Assembly (NCBI GenBank): GCA_017961625.1
Contig: JAGCWY010000064.1
Location: 55,883-119,882, forward strand
DNA length: 64,000 nucleotides
Origin: Ruminococcus sp.
GTDB lineage: Bacteria; Bacillota; Clostridia; Oscillospirales; Ruminococcaceae
Direction: 5' to 3'
The stretch's first letter is position 1; every line of letters starts with the position of its first letter. Shown here in pieces: positions 50,756-58,038 of the stretch. A model generated the notes under the pieces. The model was not told where the DNA came from. It worked only from the letters and a program-made list of their open reading frames with translations, and did not search any database. Made by a program: the position numbers and the translations under genes.

Positions 50756-52477
50756 ATGCATTTTAATGAACTTAATCTGTCTCAGGAGCTTCTCCGTGCC
50801 GTTGACGAGCTCGGATATACGGAGATGACCGAGATACAGCAGCAGAGTATCCCCTTGCTCCTTGAAGGACGTGACGTTGTGGGACGCTCAAATACAGGCA
50901 CCGGCAAAACTGCCGCTTTCGGAATACCTGCTGTGGAGAGTATAACCGAGGCGGACAGAAGATCCGCTGTGGTGCTCATACTTTGCCCCACAAGAGAGCT
51001 TGCGATGCAGGCAAATGAGGAAATACGCAAGTTTGCCAAATTCAAAGAGGGCGTAAAGACTTCCGCGGTATACGGTGGAGCAAGCATGGAAAAGCAGATA
51101 CACGAGCTCAAACGGGGTGCCAATATCGTTATAGGCACTCCAGGACGTATAATGGATCATATCCGTAGAAAAACGCTTCGGCTTGATAATATCCGCACTG
51201 TCATACTTGACGAGGCTGACGAAATGCTGAATATGGGCTTCCGCGAGGATATCGAGTCCATACTCGCAGATATCCCAGAAGACAGACAAACAGTCCTCTT
51301 CTCTGCGACTATGCCGAAGGAAATCATGGCTATCACTGAAAAGTATCAGCAGGCTCCTGTACATATAAAAATCAAATCTGCCCAGAAGACAGTGGAGCTC
51401 ATAGAGCAGTTCTACTTTGAGGTGGCAATGGGACGCAAGACAGACGCGCTCAAGCTGCTTCTCACAGCATATAAACCCGCCTCTGCAATGGTCTTCTGCA
51501 ACACAAAGGTAATGGTGGATCAGCTCACAGAAGATCTGGTAAAAAGCGGCTTCCGTGCAGCAGGTCTCCACGGCGACATGAAGCAGATACAGCGTACACA
51601 GGTCATGAACTCCTTCAAGAACAAAGCTGCGGAGATACTTGTAGCCACTGACGTTGCCGCAAGAGGTATCGACGTGAGCGGAGTTGATGCGGTATTCAAC
51701 TATGATCTGCCTCAGGACAACGAGTACTATATACACCGTATCGGCAGAACAGGCAGAGCAGGAAGAACAGGTACGGCTTATACCCTTATAAGCGGCAGGA
51801 AACAGCTTTTTGACCTGAGAGCCATTGAGAAGTATACCCATGCGGAGATACGCGAAATGCCGCTTCCGGATAAGTCTGATATCATAGCTATGAAGAAAGA
51901 GTCTCTAATAAAAGAGATATCAGAGGCACAGGCAGGACACTGCGCTTATGATATCCTTGATAGGCTCGCTTCACAAGGAATAGACTACCGGGAAGCTGCC
52001 GCTAGGATAATAGAAAAGCAACTGAAGGCAGAGACCGACTCACTTCCGGACTTCGAGAGCGCACGTCCGCTCAAAAAGGGCAGGAACAGTGGCGCAAAGA
52101 CAGTAAAGATAGTTATAAACGTGGGACGGAACCGCCGCATAGCACCGAACTTTATTCTCGGAGCACTTGTTGACGCCACCGGCATGACTGGAAAGGACTT
52201 CGGCAAGATAGATATATTCGACGAGCATACTACCGTTGAGGTACCAGAGGCAGAGTCCGAATATATCATAGAAAGCACAGATCAGATTAAGATAAACGGA
52301 AATAAGGTAGAGGTAAAGCTGTACAAGGGCTCAGATCTCGGAGCACGCAGGAACAGGCGTCCAGACGACAAGCCTCGCTTTGACCGCAAAAAGGCCGCCT
52401 ACGGAAACAAGAAGAGATCGGAGCTGTACTCCGATTATATACCGAACCGGAAAAAACGTATGAAAAAAAGACATTAA
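50756..52477 (+). CDS. DEAD-box RNA helicase with DbpA-type RNA-binding domain
   Basis: A 573-residue protein. Helicase motifs: Q-motif (LGYTEMTEIQQQSIP), I (SNTGTGKTAAF), Ia (PTRELAMQ), II (LDEADEML), III (FSATMP), V (ATDVAARGIDV), VI (HRIGRTGRAGR). Residues about 470-545 form a DbpA-like RNA-binding domain (VINVGRNRRIAPNFILGALV), and a basic tail ends RKKRMKKRH. This is the CsdA/DeaD type that remodels rRNA and mRNA, often in cold. The ATG at 50756 follows AAGAGG. Confidence 0.94.
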   Translation: MHFNELNLSQELLRAVDELGYTEMTEIQQQSIPLLLEGRDVVGRSNTGTGKTAAFGIPAVESITEADRRSAVVLILCPTRELAMQANEEIRKFAKFKEGVKTSAVYGGASMEKQIHELKRGANIVIGTPGRIMDHIRRKTLRLDNIRTVILDEADEMLNMGFREDIESILADIPEDRQTVLFSATMPKEIMAITEKYQQAPVHIKIKSAQKTVELIEQFYFEVAMGRKTDALKLLLTAYKPASAMVFCNTKVMVDQLTEDLVKSGFRAAGLHGDMKQIQRTQVMNSFKNKAAEILVATDVAARGIDVSGVDAVFNYDLPQDNEYYIHRIGRTGRAGRTGTAYTLISGRKQLFDLRAIEKYTHAEIREMPLPDKSDIIAMKKESLIKEISEAQAGHCAYDILDRLASQGIDYREAAARIIEKQLKAETDSLPDFESARPLKKGRNSGAKTVKIVINVGRNRRIAPNFILGALVDATGMTGKDFGKIDIFDEHTTVEVPEAESEYIIESTDQIKINGNKVEVKLYKGSDLGARRNRRPDDKPRFDRKKAAYGNKKRSELYSDYIPNRKKRMKKRH

Positions 52478-52489
52478 GGAGGGAGCAAA

Positions 52490-52585
52490 ATGCATAACGA
52501 CAAAAAAACATGGACAAGGATAGTTATATTGGTTGTTGCTATCATTATGATAATCGGAGCTATTGCGCTACCGTTCCTGACATAA
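52490..52585 (+). CDS. 31-residue single-span membrane peptide
   Basis: ATG 52490 lies 6 nt after AGGAGGGAG and only 12 nt after the helicase stop. The peptide has a hydrophilic start (MHNDKKTWTRI) and one hydrophobic helix (VILVVAIIMIIGAIALPFL), then TAA. A perfect ribosome binding site and a terminator directly after it support real expression. Function unknown. Confidence 0.7.
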   Translation: MHNDKKTWTRIVILVVAIIMIIGAIALPFLT

Positions 52586-52593
52586 AGCTAAGA

Positions 52594-52626
52594 GCTGCCG
52601 TTTCTTTGAGAAGCGGCAGCCTTTTT
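52594..52626 (+). terminator. Terminator of the helicase operon
   Basis: GCTGCCG (52594-52600) / CGGCAGC (52614-52620) with inner TTTCT / AGAA pairing, followed by CTTTTTGCTTTTTT. Confidence 0.9.
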
Positions 52627-52655
52627 GCTTTTTTGTATATATATATATTCTTGTG

Positions 52656-52750
52656 ATTTATTGTGCATATTGTGTACGCAATTGCTTATTATACCACAAG
52701 CCCAAATTCTGTCAAAACAAGCACAATAAATGGATGTCTTGACAGAATTT
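52656..52750. repeat. Two interleaved inverted repeats with a minus-strand promoter
   Basis: ATTTATTGTGC (52656-52666) is the complement of GCACAATAAAT (52721-52731), and AAATTCTGTCAA (52704-52715) that of TTGACAGAATTT (52739-52750). The pairs are interleaved (A-B-A'-B'). A minus-strand promoter is built in: TTGACA (52710-52715), 16 bp, TATAAT (52688-52693). It points towards the helicase 3' end. No gene follows on that strand. Confidence 0.6.
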
Positions 52751-52808
52751 GTATTTGTTGTTTCGAACAATTACTCAAACATCCGGCATTTCCCGCCCTC
52801 ACAAAGAG

Positions 52809-53978
52809 TTATTTACAATTCTTTTTGTTTGTGAGAAGTATGCCTGCCGTCATTATAAGCGGAAAAACCGTAGCTGAAAGAATGCCACGGTTCATATTTC
52901 CGGTATACGATGAAACCTCGCCTACAAGAAATGGACCGCAAGAGCAGCCTACATCACCCGCAAGCGCAAGCAGAGAAAACATCATAGTACCGCCTTTTTT
53001 CAGTGAAGCTGCAGCCTTGCTAAAAGTACCGGGCCACATTATACCCACTGACAATCCGCAAAGTCCACAGCCTACCAGATTAATCGCTGGGCAGCGTACA
53101 AAACCTGTCATAATGTATGATGCTATACATACGAGCGAGCTAATTAGCATGAAGCGCTCAAGTGGTATCTTATGCCCATATTTGCCGTAGAAAGCTCTTG
53201 TAATGCCCATGAGAAGTGCAAAGGTCATGGGACCGGCAAGGTCGCCGGCAGCCTTGCTAATATGTAATCCGCTCTCAACAAAGTAGGAAGCCCACTGGCT
53301 CACCGCAAGCTCGCTTGCTCCTGCGCATAGCATCATGACGAAAAGTATAATAAATACTTTGTTCCTTATAAGCTCTCCGAAGCTCATGCTCTTTTCACCT
53401 ATGGATAATATAGGAGCTATAGGAGCCTTTATGAAGAGTATACCGTTTATTAACGGTACAGCAGCCCATGTTATGGAAAGTATCCTCCAACGCTCTATAC
53501 CTGCTATCTGAAAGAACAGAGTGGAAAGCAGAACTACGCCCACCTGTCCCCAACAGTAAAAGGAATGAAGCATACTCATTGCTTTTCCCTTGTTTTCAGC
53601 AGGACACCCCTCCATTATAGGGCTTATGAGAACCTCTATCAAGCCTCCGCCAACAGCATACACCGCTACTGCAATGAATACTCCCTTAAATGGATCTATA
53701 GTGCCGGGCAGCAGAGCAAGGAGTATCAATCCGGCAGCCGAGAAGATATGAGCTGCGATTATGGCTTTCCTGTAACCTATCCTGTCAACGTAGAAAGCCG
53801 AAAACAGGTCTATTACAAGCTGTATTCCGAAATTTGCGGTTATGAGCAGAGTTATTCTGCTCAAGTGGATGCCGTATTCGTTCCTCAGCATTATGAACAA
53901 CAGCGGAAGAAAGTTATTTATCACAGCTTGTACCACATAGCCGACAAAGCATGAAAATACCGTTCTTTTATAATTCAT
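52809..53978 (-). CDS. Major facilitator superfamily transporter
   Basis: A 389-residue protein with about twelve spans. The loop after span 2 has the MFS pattern FYVDRIGYRKAI. The GGGLIEVLISPIMEGCP segment in span 4 and the long central part resemble FucP-type sugar transporters. The substrate is unknown. The start follows AGGAG. It lies alone on the minus strand, divergent from spoIIGA. Confidence 0.85.
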   Translation of the reverse strand: MNYKRTVFSCFVGYVVQAVINNFLPLLFIMLRNEYGIHLSRITLLITANFGIQLVIDLFSAFYVDRIGYRKAIIAAHIFSAAGLILLALLPGTIDPFKGVFIAVAVYAVGGGLIEVLISPIMEGCPAENKGKAMSMLHSFYCWGQVGVVLLSTLFFQIAGIERWRILSITWAAVPLINGILFIKAPIAPILSIGEKSMSFGELIRNKVFIILFVMMLCAGASELAVSQWASYFVESGLHISKAAGDLAGPMTFALLMGITRAFYGKYGHKIPLERFMLISSLVCIASYIMTGFVRCPAINLVGCGLCGLSVGIMWPGTFSKAAASLKKGGTMMFSLLALAGDVGCSCGPFLVGEVSSYTGNMNRGILSATVFPLIMTAGILLTNKKNCK

Positions 53979-54123
53979 TGGATATTCTCCTGTTTTTTTA
54001 TTAAATCATATCATAAACAGCGATATAAGTCAAATACCATATTGATACATAGCATATTATGACATATTTTTCGGACCTGCTGCATTATAATTGTACTACA
54101 GACAGCAGAACGGGAGGTGTTCC

Positions 54124-54939
54124 TTGCAGACGATATATATTGACGTGCTGATAGTCCTTAATATCTATGTAAATTTCTTCCTGCTGCGGATAACCGCAGG
54201 CGCCACTCACTCCCCCTTGCGCACATGGAGGTGCACTGCGGCTTCGATATATGGCAGCCTTTTCTCGCTGACCATACTTCTCCCCTGTCTCAGCACCATA
54301 GTATCACTGGCAATAAAACTTGCGGCAGCTGTTAGTATAGTCGCTCTTGCATTCGGTATACATAGCTGTAAAAGGCTACTTATAAATACCGCTGCCTTCT
54401 TCACTGCGAATTTCACACTTGCAGGAACGGTATACAGCGTTTATACTCTGCTCAAACCGAAATTCATACACTTTAACAACGCCTGCTTTTACATAGATTT
54501 TTCGCTGCTGATACTCATTGTCACAACTGCGGCGCTATATTTTGTCGTAAGAGCTGTACGTATACTTATTGACAAAGCTCCCGACGACAACTACCGTATA
54601 TTAATACGTGCAGGGAAAAAGGTGATATCCCTCCCAGGTATTGCAGATACAGGCAATGTCCTCGTGGACTATTTTACCGGTTCTCCTGTGATAATCTGCT
54701 CTGAGGAGAGCTTTTCAGAACTCACCAGCTCAGTCCTTGATATATCGCTACTCCCCAAGGGTTTCCGGCTGCTGCCTTGCTCGACAGTGTCCGGCAGTGG
54801 ACTGATACCTGTTTTTAGTCCTGACGAGGTACTGATAAGCAGCTGCACAAAAGGCGGAAGCAAGCCCGTTGACGCTGTCATAGGCTTCGGAGAATGCAGC
54901 GGGAAAGCTGTTTTCAACCCGAAGCTGCTAAAAATATAG
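54124..54939 (+). CDS. spoIIGA: Sigma-E processing peptidase SpoIIGA
   Basis: A 271-residue protein: about five membrane spans (IYIDVLIVLNIYVNFFLLRI and others), then a C-terminal aspartic protease domain with ADTGN (the catalytic Asp), FTGSPVIIC and IPVFSPDEV. SpoIIGA cleaves the pro-sequence of sigma-E in the mother cell during sporulation. TTG 54124 lies 4 nt after GGGAGGTG. It precedes sigE by 22 nt, as in spore-forming Bacillota. Confidence 0.93.
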   Translation: MQTIYIDVLIVLNIYVNFFLLRITAGATHSPLRTWRCTAASIYGSLFSLTILLPCLSTIVSLAIKLAAAVSIVALAFGIHSCKRLLINTAAFFTANFTLAGTVYSVYTLLKPKFIHFNNACFYIDFSLLILIVTTAALYFVVRAVRILIDKAPDDNYRILIRAGKKVISLPGIADTGNVLVDYFTGSPVIICSEESFSELTSSVLDISLLPKGFRLLPCSTVSGSGLIPVFSPDEVLISSCTKGGSKPVDAVIGFGECSGKAVFNPKLLKI

Positions 54940-54961
54940 GCATAAACGAAGGAGAAAAGAC

Positions 54962-55660
54962 ATGAACATCATTAGAAGGATCAAAGCATATCTAAAAAGA
55001 CACTTTACCGGAGAAGTATTCTACGTAAACGGCTCGGATACCCTTCCGCCGCCCCTAACAAGAGAGGAAGAGACCGAAGTATTTGCGCGACTCAGTGCCC
55101 ACGACGCAGCTGCAAGGAACTGCCTTATTGAGCATAATCTCCGCCTTGTAGTTTATATAGCGAAAAAGTTCGAATCCACAGGCATAGGTATTGAGGATCT
55201 TGTATCCATAGGCACTATAGGGCTCATAAAAGCTGTTAACACCTTCTGTCCCACAAAGAATATAAAACTTGCAACCTACGCCTCACGCTGCATAGAGAAC
55301 GAGATACTCATGTTCCTGCGCAAATCCTCCCAGTACCGCAATGACCTTTCTATAGATGAGCCTCTTAATATAGACTATGACGGCAATGAGCTCCTACTTT
55401 CGGATATTCTCGGTACAGACGACGATATAGTCAACAAGGGCATAGAAAACGAAGCGGAAAGGGATATACTCCGAAACGCCGTGGCAGAGCTCGGTGCCCG
55501 TGAAAGAGAGATAATGGAAATGCGTTTTGGACTTATAGACGGCAAGGAAAAAACACAGAAGGAGGTTGCTGACAGTATCGGAATATCCCAGTCCTATATA
55601 TCAAGACTAGAAAAAAAAATAATAAAAAAGCTCCGCGTAAAGATAGAAAGCGTTTCGTGA
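54962..55660 (+). CDS. sigE: Sporulation sigma factor sigma-E
   Basis: A 232-residue sigma-70 family factor. The N-terminus (IIRRIKAYLKRHFTGEVFYVNGSDTLPPPLT) matches the pro-sequence and junction of pro-sigma-E. Region 2 is RNCLIEHNLRLVVYIAKKFE, then TIGLIKAVNTFCPTKNIKLATYASRCIENEI; region 4 is REREIMEMRFGL, then TQKEVADSIGISQSYISRLEKKI. It directs early mother-cell genes. The length is near the usual 239. sigG is not adjacent. Confidence 0.95.
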   Translation: MNIIRRIKAYLKRHFTGEVFYVNGSDTLPPPLTREEETEVFARLSAHDAAARNCLIEHNLRLVVYIAKKFESTGIGIEDLVSIGTIGLIKAVNTFCPTKNIKLATYASRCIENEILMFLRKSSQYRNDLSIDEPLNIDYDGNELLLSDILGTDDDIVNKGIENEAERDILRNAVAELGAREREIMEMRFGLIDGKEKTQKEVADSIGISQSYISRLEKKIIKKLRVKIESVS

Positions 55661-55688
55661 CAGCCAGCAGTCCACAAGCTCAGGACCA

Positions 55689-55724
55689 GCCATAAAGAAG
55701 TATATTCTTCTTTATGGCCTTTTT
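55689..55724 (+). terminator. Terminator of the spoIIGA-sigE operon
   Basis: GCCATAAAGAA (55689-55699) / TTCTTTATGGC (55708-55718), followed by CTTTTTTG. Confidence 0.9.
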
Positions 55725-55845
55725 TGTAGTACGCACTCCTATAAGAAAGGAAAAATCGGACATTTTTTCATTCAAAACCTATTGAATATCGAAAATACAA
55801 CTAGATGGACTTTCCTAACGTTTTGATATAAAAAAGGAGATGACA

Positions 55846-55917
55846 GTGCATGCTTTAAATACTCCTCTCTCACTCCTCGGCAGGAAAGCTGAAATACTTA
55901 ACTATCCACTTTTTTGA
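55846..55917 (+). CDS. Possible 23-residue peptide ORF
   Basis: GTG 55846 follows AAAAAGGAGATGACA, a strong site. The frame (start MHALNTPLSLLGRKAEIL) ends at TGA 55917. It lies in the 330-bp gap between the sigE terminator and recJ. There is no hydrophobic helix or known motif. It may be a leader or chance. Confidence 0.3.
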   Translation: MHALNTPLSLLGRKAEILNYPLF

Positions 55918-55926
55918 CGTATACTA

Positions 55927-55955
55927 TTGTAAAAAAAGCATTTTTGTGATATAAT
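55927..55955 (+). promoter_or_regulatory. Promoter of the recJ-relA-downstream genes
   Basis: TTGTAA (55927-55932), a 17-bp spacer and TATAAT (55950-55955), 35 bp before recJ. Confidence 0.7.
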
Positions 55956-55990
55956 AATTTTAAATGTATCTTTTTATCAGGAGTCACTAT

Positions 55991-58027
55991 ATGAAAAAAT
56001 GGAACGTCGACAGACCCAACAGAAAAACGATCTCAGCGCTCATGCTCGGCTGCAGCGTCACCTCACTAACGGCTGCTGCTCTTGCAGCCAAGGGGTATTC
56101 CTCCGCTGAGTCCGTAATAGAAAGCCTTAACACGGACGAGCTTTCTGATCCCTTTCTTATAAAAGATATGCAGCAGGCAGCTGATACCATAAATACAGCC
56201 ATAGAAAACGGTGAACGTATATGCATTTACGGAGATTACGACTGCGATGGCATAATGTCTGCCGTCATTCTTTATTCCTATCTCCTTGAAGCAGGAGCTG
56301 ACGTTACATATTATATCCCAGAGCGCTCAGAGGGCTACGGTCTCAACACCAGGGCAGCAGACGAAATTTCTGATGACGGCGTATCTCTCATAATCACTGT
56401 GGATAATGGTATATCGGCTATTGAAGAAGCCGAATACATATACTCACGCGGAATGAAGCTTGTAGTGACGGATCATCACCGTCAGGGCGAACAACTCCCC
56501 CGTGCGGAAGCTGTTGTGGACCCCTACAGGCACGATTGCGTCTCCCCTTTCAAGGATATGTGCGGCGCAGGTATTGCGTTGAAGCTGGTTGCTGCTCTTG
56601 ACGGCGGCGACTATACAATGGCGCTGGAACAGTTCGGAGATCTCGCAGCTATAGCAACTGTTGCCGATATAGTAAGTCTTAAAGGCGAGAACCGTTTCCT
56701 TGTTTCCTACGGACTGGAGCTTATCAGCAACACAGACCGCCCTGCTCTTATGGCTCTGAAAGACATATGCGGACTTAACGACAAGCCCGTTGATACCCGG
56801 TCTGTAGGCTTCGGAATTGGTCCAAGGATAAACGCGGCAGGAAGATTCGGCTCCCCGAAAACTGCTGCGGAGCTTTTTCTCTGTGAGGACTTTGACGAGG
56901 CTCTAAAAATCGCAAATGAGCTTGACAGGCTCAATAATATGCGCAAGGACGAGGAAAACTCCATTATTTCCGAAATATACTCCATGATAGACAATAACCC
57001 TGGTATTATACGCGAAAGAGTTATATTCCTCTGCGGAAAAAACTGGCACCACGGCGTGATAGGAATAGTGGCCTCACGTATCGTCGAGCAGTTTGGCAAA
57101 CCCTGCTTCATTGTATCGGAGACTGAGGGCGAGCTGAGAGGCTCCGCCCGTTCCTTCGGTGAGTTCTCCGTATTTGAAGCACTGACCGCTGTCTCAGAGA
57201 CTCTTGAAAAATTTGGTGGTCACCCCGGTGCAGGCGGCTTCACCGTAAAGATTGGAATGGCGGAACGCTTTCATCAACTTCTTGAAAAGTATGCCTTCGA
57301 TAATCATAGGGTAATGCCGGTATTAGAGCTTTCTGCCGACAGTCCGGTATCACCTCAGGAGCTTGATATTGAAAATATAAAGGGACTGGACGTTCTTGAG
57401 CCTTTTGGTACTGACAACGAAAAGCCTCTTTTCTATATTGAAAATGCTCAGATACTAGATATAGTACCACTTTCAGACGGTGCTCACACAAAACTGCGTG
57501 TAAAGACCGGATATACTCAGACCGACGCTTTGATGTTCAGGAAGTCTCCCACTGAGCTCCCTTTATCCAAAGGAGATGTATGCAGCATGATAGTTTCCCT
57601 CGGAGTAAACGAGTTTCGCGGCACTGTCTCACCCAATATTATTATAAGCGATATCCGTCCACAGCCCTTTGATCAAAGCAAATATTTCGCGGCTATGAAT
57701 GCATTTGAAGCCTTTATGCGCGGCGAAGAACTTCCTCAGAACTACTATCCGAGCATGGAACCCTCACGTGACGATGTCGTAAAGATATACAAGTCTATAC
57801 CCGACAGAGGTATTAATACTGACACGCTCTATATCAGAATCAGCGACAAGAATATAAACTACTGCAAATTCTGTATTTCTGTTGAAGCTCTAAGACAGCT
57901 CGGACTCGTCAGCGTTTCATGCGCCGGCTCAATGATAAAAAGGATCAGCGTAACTCAAAAAGCCAATCTGGACTCGGCTCCCGTTCTTGTTTCGCTCAGT
58001 AGCAGGCTCGGTAAAAGCCATAAATAA
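55991..58027 (+). CDS. recJ: Single-stranded-DNA exonuclease RecJ
   Basis: A 678-residue protein of the DHH superfamily. Motifs: YGDYDCDGIMSAVIL, ITVDNGIS, VTDHHRQGE (the DHH), VVDPYRHDC and GAGIALKLV. The DHHA1 part is RGSARS-like (LRGSARSFGEFS with FGGHPGAGGFTV), then an OB-like domain. The last 100 residues extend beyond the core and look like a winged-helix domain. RecJ degrades single-stranded DNA 5' to 3' in repair. The ATG at 55991 follows CAGGAG. Confidence 0.93.
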   Translation: MKKWNVDRPNRKTISALMLGCSVTSLTAAALAAKGYSSAESVIESLNTDELSDPFLIKDMQQAADTINTAIENGERICIYGDYDCDGIMSAVILYSYLLEAGADVTYYIPERSEGYGLNTRAADEISDDGVSLIITVDNGISAIEEAEYIYSRGMKLVVTDHHRQGEQLPRAEAVVDPYRHDCVSPFKDMCGAGIALKLVAALDGGDYTMALEQFGDLAAIATVADIVSLKGENRFLVSYGLELISNTDRPALMALKDICGLNDKPVDTRSVGFGIGPRINAAGRFGSPKTAAELFLCEDFDEALKIANELDRLNNMRKDEENSIISEIYSMIDNNPGIIRERVIFLCGKNWHHGVIGIVASRIVEQFGKPCFIVSETEGELRGSARSFGEFSVFEALTAVSETLEKFGGHPGAGGFTVKIGMAERFHQLLEKYAFDNHRVMPVLELSADSPVSPQELDIENIKGLDVLEPFGTDNEKPLFYIENAQILDIVPLSDGAHTKLRVKTGYTQTDALMFRKSPTELPLSKGDVCSMIVSLGVNEFRGTVSPNIIISDIRPQPFDQSKYFAAMNAFEAFMRGEELPQNYYPSMEPSRDDVVKIYKSIPDRGINTDTLYIRISDKNINYCKFCISVEALRQLGLVSVSCAGSMIKRISVTQKANLDSAPVLVSLSSRLGKSHK

Positions 58028-58038
58028 GGAGAATAGAT

